Shown here one piece after another: positions 51,585 to 60,847 of a stretch of DNA of 61,321 nt. The DNA comes from Henriciella sp. Its GTDB lineage: Bacteria; Pseudomonadota; Alphaproteobacteria; Caulobacterales; Hyphomonadaceae. The DNA is taken from NCBI GenBank assembly GCA_002733705.1, contig NVWP01000036.1, positions 1 through 61,321 on the forward strand, in the 5' to 3' direction. The notes under the pieces are model-generated. The model ran no database searches and was not told the DNA's origin. It saw nothing but the letters and a program-made list of their open reading frames with translations. The position numbers were made by a program, and so were the translations under genes. Position 1 is the first letter of the stretch. Each line of letters opens with the position of its first letter.

Positions 51585-52706
51585 TTAGCTTTTCGGCTTG
51601 AACCAGTCCGGCAGCTTGTAGGTCATGCCGAGATCCTTGGCGACAGGCTCATGCGTGATGTGGCCTTCGGCCACCGTCAGACCATTCGCCAGGTGCGGGT
51701 TCGAATTCAGTGCCTCATGCGTGCCCTTGTTCGCGATCTGCAGGACGAAAGGCAGCGTGGCGTTGTTCAGCGCGTAGGTCGACGTGCGCGGCACGGCGCC
51801 CGGCATGTTTGCGACGCAGTAATGCAGAATGCCGTCCACATCATAGATCGGGTCTTCGTGCGTCGTCGGTTTTGACGTTTCGAAACAGCCGCCCTGGTCG
51901 ATCGCAATGTCCACGAGGACAGCGCCCGGCTTCATGGTTTTCAGCTGTTCGCGGGAAATGAGCTTCGGTGCCGACGCGCCCGGAATGAGCACGGCGCCGA
52001 TGACGAGATCCGCTTCCTTCACGGCGGCATCGAGGGCGGCCTTGGTCGAGTACATGGTTTTCACGAGACCGTTGAACTGGGCGTCCAGTTCGGCGAGGCG
52101 GTTATTGTTGCGGTCGAAAACCGTAACGTCGGCGCGCATGCCCACGGCAATTTCCGCCGCATTGGTACCGGAAACGCCGCCCCCGACGATGATGACCTTG
52201 GCGGGCTGCGTGCCCGGCACGCCGCCGAGCAGCAGACCGCGGCCGCGCTTGGTGCGCATCAGTGCCCAGGCGGCAACCTGCATCGACATGCGGCCGGCGA
52301 CCTGGCTCATCGGACGAAGCAGCGGCAGGCCACCGGCAGGCTCCGTGACCGTCTCATAGGCGATGGCCGTACAGCCGGATTCGATCAGCCCTTTGGCCTG
52401 CACCGGATCGGGTGCGAGGTGGAGATAGGTGAAGAGCGTGTGGTCAGGTGTCAGGCGTGCGGTCTCTTCCGGCTGCGGTTCTTTCACCTTCACGATCAGC
52501 TCGGCGGACTTGAAGACCGCATCGGCGTCCGGGACGATCTTGGCGCCAACATCGGTATAGGCCTCATCGGCCAGGCCGGAGCCTTCGCCCGCGCCTTTCT
52601 GGATGAAGACTTCGTGGCCGGAATTAACCAGGTCACCAACGCTTTCCGGCGTCAGGCCGACCCGCGATTCCTGCTTCTTGATCTCTGTTGGCACGCCAAT
52701 ACGCAT
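51585..52706 (-). CDS. ald: Alanine dehydrogenase
   Basis: NAD-dependent oxidative deamination of L-alanine to pyruvate, 373 residues. MRIGVPTEIKKQESRVGLTPESV, VKVKEPQ (catalytic Lys), TYLHLA (catalytic His) and the Rossmann motif GGGVSGTNAA are all present. ATG 52706 has GGGAGAT upstream. An Lrp-type regulator lies divergently, with an Lrp-like site between the genes, so induction by alanine is likely. Confidence 0.95.
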   Translation of the reverse strand: MRIGVPTEIKKQESRVGLTPESVGDLVNSGHEVFIQKGAGEGSGLADEAYTDVGAKIVPDADAVFKSAELIVKVKEPQPEETARLTPDHTLFTYLHLAPDPVQAKGLIESGCTAIAYETVTEPAGGLPLLRPMSQVAGRMSMQVAAWALMRTKRGRGLLLGGVPGTQPAKVIIVGGGVSGTNAAEIAVGMRADVTVFDRNNNRLAELDAQFNGLVKTMYSTKAALDAAVKEADLVIGAVLIPGASAPKLISREQLKTMKPGAVLVDIAIDQGGCFETSKPTTHEDPIYDVDGILHYCVANMPGAVPRTSTYALNNATLPFVLQIANKGTHEALNSNPHLANGLTVAEGHITHEPVAKDLGMTYKLPDWFKPKS

Positions 52707-52793
52707 AATCCATCTCCCGATTGGTCCAGCTGTAGATATTAAGCGAGCGCTGCCAGGAATTCTTGCCATTCTTCACACGCGTGGCCCAAAATA

Positions 52794-52808
52794 CGGAAAA
52801 TTATCCCG
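52794..52808. promoter_or_regulatory. Lrp-type operator in the ald/lrp intergenic region
   Basis: CGGAAAATTATCCCG matches 12 of 15 positions of the Lrp consensus YAGHAWATTWTDCTR, including the central ATT core. It lies 15 bases before the regulator start and upstream of the ald promoter region. Confidence 0.5.
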
Positions 52809-52823
52809 CCATGGGGGCTAAAT

Positions 52824-53276
52824 GTGAAACTTGATCGTCAGGACCGCCAGATCCTCAGGCACTTGCAGGACGACGCTCGCCGTCCTCACTCGGAGATAGG
52901 TGAAGCCATCGGTCTGTCGACCTCATCGGTTCACCGGCGGGTAAAGGCGCTTGAGCAGGCCGGTATTCTCGAGGGGTATTCTGCGCGATTGAATGAAGCC
53001 GCGCTGGGTCGCGGGGCCAGCGTTTTCGTGCGCGTCACGCTGCGCAATCAGCGTGTCGACGACCTGCGGGCCTTCGAAACGGCCGTGCAGGACTGCCCGG
53101 ATGTAAGCGAATGCTATCTGATGACGGGGGAGGCGGACTATCTGGTTCGGGTCGCGGTCAGGGACGCTGCCGACTATGAGCGGGTGCACACACAGGTCCT
53201 GACGCGCCTGCCCGGCGTTGAGCGGCTGGTGTCACAATTTGCGATCCGGACGGTCTTCCGCCGGCCGGCGCTATAG
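52824..53276 (+). CDS. Lrp/AsnC family regulator (likely AldR)
   Basis: A 150-residue amino-acid-responsive regulator. An N-terminal winged helix (ARRPHSEIGEAIGLSTSSVHRRVKALEQAGIL) is followed by a RAM sensor domain (VFVRVTLRNQRVDDLRAFETAVQDCPDVSECYLMTGEADYLVRV). Start is GTG 52824, 7 bases after GGGGG. Divergent from ald, which is probably its target. Converges on phoB with 3 bases between the stops. Confidence 0.93.
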   Translation: MKLDRQDRQILRHLQDDARRPHSEIGEAIGLSTSSVHRRVKALEQAGILEGYSARLNEAALGRGASVFVRVTLRNQRVDDLRAFETAVQDCPDVSECYLMTGEADYLVRVAVRDAADYERVHTQVLTRLPGVERLVSQFAIRTVFRRPAL

Positions 53277-53279
53277 GAC

Positions 53280-53966
53280 CTAGTTGGAGCGAAGCGAATA
53301 ACCTGCCGCGCGGACCGTGCGGATCGGATCGTCACCGCCCTTGCTCATCAGCGCCTTGCGAAGCCGGCCGACATGAACGTCTACGGTGCGAACCTCGACA
53401 TAGACGTCAGAGCCCCACACGCCGTCGAGCAATTGTTCGCGGGAAAAGACACGGCCCGGATGCTGGACGAAATAGTCGAGGAGCCGAAACTCGGTCGGGC
53501 CGAGATGGATTTCCTCGCCATTCCGGCTCACCGTATGTGTCGTGCGGTCGATCGCGATGTCCCCGACGGTGACCCTGTCATCGACCAGGGCCGGGCGAAT
53601 GCGCCGCAGGACCGCGCGCACGCGGGCCATCAGTTCTGTCGTCGAGAACGGTTTGGTCACATAGTCATCCGCGCCCGTATCGAGGCCCCGGATGCGGTCA
53701 GTCTCTTCGGACCGCGCAGTCAGCATGATGACCGGGAGGTTGGCCGTTTCCGACATGGACCGGATGCGCCGGCAGACTTCAATGCCCGGGACCTTGGGAA
53801 GCATCCAGTCCAGAAGAACCAGATCAGGTACGCGTTCTTCCAGCAGCAGCATCGCTTCGTCGCCATCGGGGGCGACTGCAGTATCGTATCCTTCGCGCTC
53901 CAGATTGTAGCGGAGCAGTTCGGCGACTGCTTTCTCGTCTTCAGCAATCAGGACAAAAGGCTTCAA
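53280..53966 (-). CDS. phoB: Phosphate regulon response regulator PhoB
   Basis: An OmpR-type regulator of 228 residues. The receiver domain is phosphorylated at Asp53 (LLDWMLPKVPG) and switches through Thr/Ser and Lys in YVTKPFSTTEL. The C-terminal winged helix has RVFSREQLLDGVWGSDVYVEVRTVDVHVGRLRKAL. It starts with TTG, overlapping the phoU stop as TTGA, with GGAGAG upstream, so it is coupled to phoU. Last gene of the Pho operon. Confidence 0.96.
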   Translation of the reverse strand: MKPFVLIAEDEKAVAELLRYNLEREGYDTAVAPDGDEAMLLLEERVPDLVLLDWMLPKVPGIEVCRRIRSMSETANLPVIMLTARSEETDRIRGLDTGADDYVTKPFSTTELMARVRAVLRRIRPALVDDRVTVGDIAIDRTTHTVSRNGEEIHLGPTEFRLLDYFVQHPGRVFSREQLLDGVWGSDVYVEVRTVDVHVGRLRKALMSKGGDDPIRTVRAAGYSLRSN

Positions 53967-54670
53967 CGCTGCTCTCCGTGATCGTCTTCAGCAAGGCGGG
54001 ATTCGATCTTTGCGCCTGTCGTCGTTTCACCCGTCACCATGTAATAGACGGCCTTGGCGATATTGGTGGCATGATCGCCGATCCGCTCAAGGTTTTTGGC
54101 CATGAAGATGAGGTGAGTGTTCGACCCGATCTGGCGCGGGTCTTCCATCATATAGGTCAGCGTCTCGCGGAACAGCGAGGTGTAGTGGTCGTCGATGTCG
54201 TCATCCATATCGAGCACGGTCTTGGCCGCTTCGATATCCTGGCGAAGGTAACAGTCCAGCGCGAGCTGAAGCTGATGAGAGACGGCGCGTGACATGCGCT
54301 CGATGCCTTTGACGGCGGCGCGGTTTTCATCGCCCGTCAGTTCCAGGCAGCGCTTGCCGATATTCTTGCAAAGGTCTCCGATGCGCTCGATGTCGCCGGC
54401 CAGCTTCATGGCGCCCAGCACGGCGCGCAAATCTGTAGCCATGGGATGACGCAGCGCGATCAGCCGGACGATGGCCTTCTCGGCCTCGACTTCAAGCTCG
54501 TCGATGGCACGGTCACGCTTGATGACGTCGCGCGCAAGTTCGAGGTCGAATGTGGCAACCGCGCGGCTTGCATCCATGATCATGCTTTCGGCAAGACCGC
54601 CCATGCGAAGGAGGTTGGCCGACAGATGCTCAAGCTCATCGGTAAAGGCTGTAACAATATGATCGGGCAT
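53963..54670 (-). CDS. phoU: Phosphate signalling protein PhoU
   Basis: Couples the Pst transporter to PhoR and keeps the Pho response off when phosphate is plentiful, 235 residues. The two three-helix repeats carry the metal-binding E/DxxxD-type motifs (LFRETLTYMMEDPRQI and HATNIAKAVYYMVTG). GGGAGATAC precedes the ATG. It lies 20 bases after pstB. Confidence 0.96.
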   Translation of the reverse strand: MPDHIVTAFTDELEHLSANLLRMGGLAESMIMDASRAVATFDLELARDVIKRDRAIDELEVEAEKAIVRLIALRHPMATDLRAVLGAMKLAGDIERIGDLCKNIGKRCLELTGDENRAAVKGIERMSRAVSHQLQLALDCYLRQDIEAAKTVLDMDDDIDDHYTSLFRETLTYMMEDPRQIGSNTHLIFMAKNLERIGDHATNIAKAVYYMVTGETTTGAKIESRLAEDDHGEQR

Positions 54671-54690
54671 TTTTCGTATCTCCCCGGCGC

Positions 54691-55515
54691 TTAACCAAAG
54701 CGGCCGGTAATATAGTCCTGTGTTCTGCCATGTTCCGGATTGGTGAAGATCTTTTCCGTATCACCATACTCGATAAGCTTGCCGAGGTGAAAGAAGGCCG
54801 TCTTTTGTGACACGCGGGCGGCCTGCTGCATGGAGTGGGTCACCATCACGATGCAGTAGCGCTCGCGCAGCTCGTCGATCAGCTCCTCGATCTTGGCCGT
54901 GGCAATCGGGTCCAGGGCCGAACAAGGTTCGTCCATGAGGATGACTTCCGGGCTGACCGCAATGGCGCGGGCAATGCAGAGGCGTTGCTGCTGTCCGCCA
55001 GAGAGACTGGTGCCAGGCGCCTGCAGGCGGTCTTTCACCTCTTCCCAGAGCCCGGCCTTGCGCAGCGATTTCTCGACAATCTCGTCCATCTCCGCCTTGC
55101 CGGAGGCGAGGCCATGGATGCGCGGGCCATAGCCGATATTGTCGTAGATCGACTTGGGGAACGGGTTCGGCTTCTGGAACACCATGCCGACGCGTGAGCG
55201 CAGCAGGACGGGATCGATGGAGGGGTCGTTGATATTCGCCCCATCCATGAATATCTCGCCCGTCACCTTGGCCGCTTCGATCGTATCGTTCATACGGTTG
55301 ATGCACCGCAGAAAGGTCGACTTGCCGCAACCGGACGGGCCGATAAAGGCGGTCACGGAACGGTCCTCGATCTCCAGCGAGATATCGTGGATCGCCTGCT
55401 TGTCGTCATAGAAGACGTCGATATGGCGGCAATCGACCTTTATTGGCGCTGACCCACTCTGGGTGCGATCAATGGTCGTGGTGGTTTCGGCGAAGTCTTC
55501 GACGTTTCCGTCCAT
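54691..55515 (-). CDS. pstB: Phosphate ABC transporter ATP-binding protein PstB
   Basis: The ATPase that powers high-affinity phosphate import, 274 residues. Walker [10 protein letters not shown] (Lys65), signature LSGGQQQR, Walker B VILMDEP and the switch His in THSMQQ are intact. ATG 55515 follows AAGGAGAT at rather long spacing; the TTG at 55536 would place that site inside the gene. Its start lies 4 bases after the pstA stop. Confidence 0.96.
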   Translation of the reverse strand: MDGNVEDFAETTTTIDRTQSGSAPIKVDCRHIDVFYDDKQAIHDISLEIEDRSVTAFIGPSGCGKSTFLRCINRMNDTIEAAKVTGEIFMDGANINDPSIDPVLLRSRVGMVFQKPNPFPKSIYDNIGYGPRIHGLASGKAEMDEIVEKSLRKAGLWEEVKDRLQAPGTSLSGGQQQRLCIARAIAVSPEVILMDEPCSALDPIATAKIEELIDELRERYCIVMVTHSMQQAARVSQKTAFFHLGKLIEYGDTEKIFTNPEHGRTQDYITGRFG

Positions 55516-55519
55516 GAGA

Positions 55520-57121
55520 CTACCATCTCCTTTCAAAGCGGCGTCTGAGAATGATCGCGATCAGATTCATCAGCACCAGGAATACGAGCAACACAATAAT
55601 CGCAGCTGCGGTCTGTGGCTCCCACGCACGTTCGGCACCCGTGGACCACTTATAGATCAGAACGGGTAGCACCGTCGACTCGTCCATGGGGCCGTCGGGC
55701 ACTTCTGCGACGAAGGCGACCATGCCGATCAGCAGGAGCGGCGCCGTCTCGCCAAGGGCGCGGGCCATGCCGATGATCGACCCGGTCAGGATGCCCGGTG
55801 CGGCAAGCGGCAGCACGTGATGAAAGACCGATTGCGTCTTGGACGCGCCGACGCCGAGCGCGGCTGTCCGGATAGAGGGCGGCACGGCCGTCAGCGCGGC
55901 CCGTGAGGCGATAATGACGGTCGGCAGGACAAGCAGGCCAAGAACGAGCCCGCCCACCAGCGGGACCGAGCGGGGCAGGCCGAGGAAGTTGATGAAAACC
56001 GCCGCGCCAAGCAGGCCGAACACGATCGAGGGGACAGCGGCGAGGTTGTTGATGTTCACTTCGATGAGTGAGGTTAGCCGGTTTCTGGGGGCGAACTCTT
56101 CAAGATAAACGGCCGCGAAGATGCCGACCGGAATGGCAAGCAGCGCCGTGACAAGCATGGTCAGCAAGGAGCCGACAACAGCCGCCGCTGTACCGGCGAG
56201 TTCCGGATAGGTGCTGTCTGAGTTGGTGAACAGCGATGTGTTCAAGACCGATTTGATCCGGCCCTGCTCCTTCAGGATCATCGTCCAGGCAATCTGGCGG
56301 TCGGTGACCGTCCGGTTTTCCTGACTTTGCGCCAGCACCAGCGCCTCGACGCTGGCATCGGCCTGCGGCAGTGTGCGGGCGCCGGCAAGATAGGTCAGCT
56401 GAAGTGTGCGGCCTTCGGCGTTTTCCATCCGGAACCAGGTCTGCCCAGCCTGGATCAGAGCCGCGGCAGAGGAATCTTCGACATCCTGCCGGGTCAGACT
56501 GGTCAGAGCCTCATTGAGCCTCGCGGCGTCCTCCTGGGTGCCCAGAACCAGGGTCACACCGCTTTCAACAGACCCCGACACACGGCTGAGGCCGCTCAGG
56601 TCCAGGGACTTGCGCTGCGTGACACCGCCTTTCAGGTAAAGGTCGATATCGTCCGCCAGCGCCACATTGAAGACCTGCTCGGTCCCGATCGTCTGCATGT
56701 TCTGCGCGGTGTGATGAGCGATCGGCAGCACAGCGAGACGTGTGAACAGGCCGTAGAGCTCGCGCTGGACATTCCGGCTCGGATCTTCAGAAAGGAATTC
56801 GTCAGCCAGCTGGTCCTGCAGCATGAGATTGAACCCACTGACATTGCGCTCGATCGCCTGCGGATCGCGGGTGCCTTCCGGATCGACATAGCTCGCTTCA
56901 ATGTTCAGGTCGTAACTTAGCACATAGCGTGAAAAGGCGCTGGAGGCCTGTCCGAAGATTGAGACCAGAAGGGTGACAAGCGCGATGATGGCGATCCCGA
57001 TGGCGGCCCGGCCATAGAATTTGAACCGCATCTCTGCGGCGTGGCGCTTTTTCAGACGCTTCAGGGCTTCGTCGGTGACAAAGGTGCCCGTTGCTGGCGT
57101 ATCGGCGGTCGGGCTACTCAT
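55520..57121 (-). CDS. pstA: Phosphate ABC transporter permease PstA with N-terminal extension (DUF3333)
   Basis: A 533-residue membrane protein. The C-terminal half (from about 310) is the normal PstA permease with six helices and the EAA loop region [20 protein letters not shown]. It follows a long N-terminal domain of about 240 periplasmic residues after a first helix, the DUF3333 extension known in alphaproteobacteria. Overlaps pstC by 8 bases, so translation is coupled. Confidence 0.94.
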   Translation of the reverse strand: MSSPTADTPATGTFVTDEALKRLKKRHAAEMRFKFYGRAAIGIAIIALVTLLVSIFGQASSAFSRYVLSYDLNIEASYVDPEGTRDPQAIERNVSGFNLMLQDQLADEFLSEDPSRNVQRELYGLFTRLAVLPIAHHTAQNMQTIGTEQVFNVALADDIDLYLKGGVTQRKSLDLSGLSRVSGSVESGVTLVLGTQEDAARLNEALTSLTRQDVEDSSAAALIQAGQTWFRMENAEGRTLQLTYLAGARTLPQADASVEALVLAQSQENRTVTDRQIAWTMILKEQGRIKSVLNTSLFTNSDSTYPELAGTAAAVVGSLLTMLVTALLAIPVGIFAAVYLEEFAPRNRLTSLIEVNINNLAAVPSIVFGLLGAAVFINFLGLPRSVPLVGGLVLGLLVLPTVIIASRAALTAVPPSIRTAALGVGASKTQSVFHHVLPLAAPGILTGSIIGMARALGETAPLLLIGMVAFVAEVPDGPMDESTVLPVLIYKWSTGAERAWEPQTAAAIIVLLVFLVLMNLIAIILRRRFERRW

Positions 57122-58520
57122 ATTTTTCCCTGTACTTCTGGACCACGCGAAGCGCGATGAGATTGAAGATCAGTGTGACGAGGAAGAGCACAAAGCCGAG
57201 AGCGAAAGCAGACAGGGTCTTGGCGCTGTCGAACTCTGTATCGCCGGTGAGCAGCGCGACAATCTGAACCGTGATGGTTGTAAGGTCTGCTGTCGGGTCT
57301 GGCGTGATCTGCGCGCGTTGTCCGGCAGCCATGACAACAATCATTGTCTCACCGATGGCCCGCGAAACGGCGAGCAGCAGCGCGGCAATCACGCCGGGCA
57401 GTGCCGCTGGCATGACAACATGTTTGACCGTCTCTGACTTGGTGGCCCCCATTGCATATGCGCCATCACGGAGGGTTTGCGGGACCGCGTTGATGACGTC
57501 GTCCGAGAGGGAAGAGACAAAGGGAATGATCATGATGCCCATGACAAGACCTGCCGCCAGCGCGCTTGTGGGCTGCGCGGCGAGGAAACCGTCCGGGATG
57601 AAGGGAAGCGCATTGATCCAGATGGCCGCGCTCCGCACGAGAGGAGCCACGAACTGCAAGGCAAAAAAGCCATAGACGACGGTCGGGATGCCGGCGAGCA
57701 GTTCGAGGGCCGGCTTGATAATGCCGCGCACACGTGGGCTCGAATATTCAGACAGGTAGATTGCCGAGAACAGCCCGATGGGCGCCGCCACAAGCATGGC
57801 CAGAAAGGCGATGAGGAAAGTGCCGAAAAAGAGAGGTATGGCTCCGAAGTCCGCGCCGGTCTGGGCGTTCCACTCCGTCCCGAAGAGGAAGCTGAAGACA
57901 TTCACGCGGGAGAAGAAGCGAAGCGCCTCAAAGAACAGGCTCGCGACAATGCCGACTGTGGTCAGAATGGCGATGGCGGCGCAGAAGAAAAGAACGAATT
58001 TGATGCCGTCCTCGACGCGGGCACGCGCGCGAAACTGTGCGCCGAGCCTGGTGCGCGCATAGAAAAATCCAGCCGTCGCCGCCGCAATGGCGAGCAAGAG
58101 GGCCAGAATGCGCGACATGCCGACAAGATCGGTATATCGATTGGAGGCGGCATCGAAGAGCGCGTTGCCGGTGTCTGCGGCATCGATCCGGGCGGCGTGC
58201 TCGGAAATGCGGTCGATATACTGGCTGAGCTCCATGTCGCCGAGCGCGCGGATACGCTCTGGCAGTTCACTGGCGAACTGGGCGCGAACAAGGGACTCAC
58301 CGAAGAGCACATAGCAAAGGAAAACCAGCGCGGCCGGCGCGATGGTAATCATGGCGACAAAATAGCCATGATAATTGGGCTGCGAGTTCAGCTGTGCCGT
58401 CTGGCCACTTGCCAGAGCGACGGCCTGGGTGCGTCCTACGAAGAACGCAATAAAGCCAGCCCCGGCCAGGACTGCGAAAAGCAGCCATGCCGCGGGTAGA
58501 TGTCCGAAGGTTTCCAGCAT
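57114..58520 (-). CDS. pstC: Phosphate ABC transporter permease PstC
   Basis: The first permease subunit of the Pst system, 468 residues with an extra N-terminal helix pair and periplasmic region (to about 190) before the conserved permease. Loop motif GATKSETVKHVVMPAALPGVIAALLLAVSRAIGET shows the EAA-type contact for PstB. A PhoB box lies 50-68 bases upstream. No pstS gene precedes it. Confidence 0.94.
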   Translation of the reverse strand: MLETFGHLPAAWLLFAVLAGAGFIAFFVGRTQAVALASGQTAQLNSQPNYHGYFVAMITIAPAALVFLCYVLFGESLVRAQFASELPERIRALGDMELSQYIDRISEHAARIDAADTGNALFDAASNRYTDLVGMSRILALLLAIAAATAGFFYARTRLGAQFRARARVEDGIKFVLFFCAAIAILTTVGIVASLFFEALRFFSRVNVFSFLFGTEWNAQTGADFGAIPLFFGTFLIAFLAMLVAAPIGLFSAIYLSEYSSPRVRGIIKPALELLAGIPTVVYGFFALQFVAPLVRSAAIWINALPFIPDGFLAAQPTSALAAGLVMGIMIIPFVSSLSDDVINAVPQTLRDGAYAMGATKSETVKHVVMPAALPGVIAALLLAVSRAIGETMIVVMAAGQRAQITPDPTADLTTITVQIVALLTGDTEFDSAKTLSAFALGFVLFLVTLIFNLIALRVVQKYREKYE

Positions 58521-58552
58521 TCAGCCACGCACCCATTTCATGCTTTGGGCGC

Positions 58553-58588
58553 GTCTTAGCGCGGGTGGTTGACACATATGTGACACAT
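58553..58588 (-). promoter_or_regulatory. PhoB box and -10 of pstC
   Basis: On the minus strand the octamer ATGTGTCA occurs twice, 58588-58581 and 58577-58570, separated by CAT. This is exactly the 11-base period of a PhoB box (consensus CTGTCAT direct repeats). After an 11-base gap follows TAAGAC (58558-58553), a plausible -10, as in PhoB-activated promoters where the box replaces the -35. Confidence 0.8.
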
Positions 58589-58611
58589 ACTGATCACAAG
58601 GTTGTTGGGCT

Positions 58612-59286
58612 TCATGCGTCCCGCAAAGAAAACGGAGAAGAGCTTGTGAATTCAACGCTTTGCTGGCTGTCGGGGTGGGTGAATTTTAAGCTGCTTGCAT
58701 GCAGATAAAGTCTCTTCTCTCTATCTCCCTCGCCATAGAGCGGGTCTCCAATGATGGGATGGCCCACGGCGCTCAGATGAAGTCTGAGCTGGTGCGTTCG
58801 TCCGGTCAGGGGAATGAGCTTCAGGTGAGAGCGCTCGCCGCTGCACCGGACAAGCTGCCAGTCCGTAATCGCCTGCTTGCCATTCGTCCTGTCGATGCAG
58901 CGTTTTGGGCGATCCTCCCAGCGCCGGCCGATGGGCAGATCGATCCGGCCTGAGGCACTTTCCGGGCACCCTGCCACGAGCGCGTCATAGGTCTTGGAGA
59001 CCCGGCGATCGCGGAACTGCGCTGACAGATGCCCCTGTGCCTCAGCTGTTCGTGCGAAAACGATCAGGCCTGACGTATCCATATCCAGGCGGTGGACGTC
59101 GAGGACTGTGCCGAATTCTGCGGTGAGGTATTGAAGCGCGCAGGCTTGCTTGTCTGGCCCCTTGCCCGGAACCGAAAGCAGGCCGGCCGGCTTGCTGGCC
59201 ACGATGAGGGCAGCATCCTGATACAGAACATCAAGCGCGCCAGCATCCGGCGGGCAATAGGCGCGCGGTCGAACCTCGCCGGCCAT
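58612..59286 (-). CDS. RluA family pseudouridine synthase
   Basis: A 224-residue RNA pseudouridine synthase without an S4 domain, of RluA type. The catalytic segment is VHRLDMDTSG with Asp68, and the C-terminal GRTHQLRLHLSAVGHPIIGDPLYG is present. The target may be tRNA U32 or 23S U746 as for RluA, but this is inferred. Its ATG follows the phoR TGA directly (TGAATG), so it is transcribed and translated with phoR, an unusual partner in a Pho operon. Confidence 0.92.
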   Translation of the reverse strand: MAGEVRPRAYCPPDAGALDVLYQDAALIVASKPAGLLSVPGKGPDKQACALQYLTAEFGTVLDVHRLDMDTSGLIVFARTAEAQGHLSAQFRDRRVSKTYDALVAGCPESASGRIDLPIGRRWEDRPKRCIDRTNGKQAITDWQLVRCSGERSHLKLIPLTGRTHQLRLHLSAVGHPIIGDPLYGEGDREKRLYLHASSLKFTHPDSQQSVEFTSSSPFSLRDA

Positions 59287-60666
59287 TCAGCGGCTGGAAG
59301 GTGAGGGCGTTTCACTTTCCACGCGAGGCAGCCACACTCCGAAACAGGCGCCTTCGTCCTCACGGCTGGCCACCGCCAGACCGCCCCGGTGACGCGCCAT
59401 GATATGCTTGACGATGGCGAGGCCAAGGCCGGTACCTTCAATATCGCCGCCCCGGCTTTCATCGACGCGGTAGAACCGTTCGCCGAGTCTTGAAAGGTGC
59501 TGACGGGCAATGCCGGGGCCGGAATCGCAGACACTGATCCAGGCCGCCACGGCTTCGCCCGAGGCGCGCGGTTGCAGCAGGACAGACCGGACGGCGTCAG
59601 GACGGCGGCTGAGCGCCTGGCGCGCAGCTTCGTTCATGCTGGCGCATGTGCCCATGCTGACAGATACACGCCCGCCCTGCGGGGAATATTTAAGCGCGTT
59701 GCTCACAAGGTTCTGAACGACCTGCGCGATCTCGTCCCACTTGGCGGTGACGGCAACTTCGCCGTTGAGCCCCTCCAGGGATAGTTCGATGGAGCGTTCG
59801 GCCGCCAGTGGCTGAAGCGCGAGGATAGTCTGACCCAGCACATCGCCGAGATCGATCACGGTGTCCGGAGCGCGGTGCTCACTGAACTCAATCCTGGAGA
59901 GAGAGAGAAGATCGGAAACGAGGTGGCGCATCCGGTCGGTCTGCTTGTGCATGATCTCAAGAAAGCCGTCCCAGGATTCGCGGTCATCACGGGCAGGGCC
60001 GCGCATCGTCTCTATAAAGCCGGCGAGGGCGGTCAGGGGCGTGCGCAGTTCGTGGCTCGCATTGGCAAGGAAGTCGGCGCGCGCACGCTCGGCTCTGTGA
60101 ACCGCCGTGCGGTCCTCAAAGACAATGAAGACGCTTTCGGGTTCCGGCCCGGCCGTGAGGTGAGCGAGCCAGAGTTCTTCACCGTCCACGGCCATGAACT
60201 CAACGCGCTCCCCGGCCCCTGTGCGGGCAACACGGTCGGTCGCCGCCAGGACGTCCGGCTGCCGGATAATAACGGATTTCAATGCGCCTTCGGTCTGCTG
60301 GATCCGGAAAAGGTCGGTGATCCGCCGGTTTGCCGATTCGATCCGCCCCTCACCGGATATGTAGCAGGCCGGAAAGGGCAGGGCGTGAATGAGCGAGCGA
60401 ACCGAGGCCTTGAGTGAGTCGTTGCGCGCCGGCTCGCTGACAGAATAGTCCGTGTCCCGAAGCGGCGGCGCGGAGCCGACAAAATACGCAAGCGCGCCGA
60501 GGCAGAGAACGATAATAGCCGTCAGCGCCTCGACAATGCCAAGCGCGCCCGTAGCGACCAGAAGCCCCAGAAGCGCACTGGCTGCAACTGTAAGGACAAG
60601 GAAGTCGCGCGCGCGCTCAGCGCGCCGCGTGGCCTTGTATCGTGAATGTGACTGTGGCGTTGCCAT
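59287..60666 (-). CDS. phoR: Phosphate regulon sensor histidine kinase PhoR
   Basis: A 459-residue membrane kinase. Two N-terminal helices (about 22-38 and 43-64), a PAS domain (about 90-190), HisKA with His205 in NASHELRTPL, and HATPase with NLVSNALKYSP (N box), DSGPGIA (G1) and GTGLGLAIVKHI (G2). The small periplasmic loop fits PhoR, which senses through PstSCAB and PhoU. It heads the run phoR-rluA-pstCAB-phoU-phoB. Confidence 0.95.
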   Translation of the reverse strand: MATPQSHSRYKATRRAERARDFLVLTVAASALLGLLVATGALGIVEALTAIIVLCLGALAYFVGSAPPLRDTDYSVSEPARNDSLKASVRSLIHALPFPACYISGEGRIESANRRITDLFRIQQTEGALKSVIIRQPDVLAATDRVARTGAGERVEFMAVDGEELWLAHLTAGPEPESVFIVFEDRTAVHRAERARADFLANASHELRTPLTALAGFIETMRGPARDDRESWDGFLEIMHKQTDRMRHLVSDLLSLSRIEFSEHRAPDTVIDLGDVLGQTILALQPLAAERSIELSLEGLNGEVAVTAKWDEIAQVVQNLVSNALKYSPQGGRVSVSMGTCASMNEAARQALSRRPDAVRSVLLQPRASGEAVAAWISVCDSGPGIARQHLSRLGERFYRVDESRGGDIEGTGLGLAIVKHIMARHRGGLAVASREDEGACFGVWLPRVESETPSPSSR

Positions 60667-60770
60667 AATAAGGGAAAACCAAGAAAAGCGCCTTGCGGCA
60701 AGAGAGTGGACTGTTTGATCACGACATTCCGGAGCGTCGGGGGCCTTGTCACCGCGTTACTGCAGTGAGT

Positions 60771-60806
60771 TATTGAAAATCGATAATTATTTGTTGAAAG
60801 TCAACT
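60771..60806. promoter_or_regulatory. Tandem operator-like sites TATTGA-N3-TCGATA before the efflux gene
   Basis: TATTGAAAATCGATA (60771-60785) and TGTTGAAAGTCAACT (60792-60806), with starts 21 bases apart, lie 42-77 bases upstream of the outer-membrane factor start. The first matches the sites at 30641-30678 in core and arrangement. The pairing at two loci suggests one regulator. Confidence 0.55.
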
Positions 60807-60847
60807 AATCGCTGCTTAGTCCTGCGACCGAACCGAATGAGGATTGG

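Noticed and set aside
60667-60770. PhoB box before phoR
   Set aside because: No pair of TGTCA-type repeats with 11-base period is present; the only good box is at 58570-58588.
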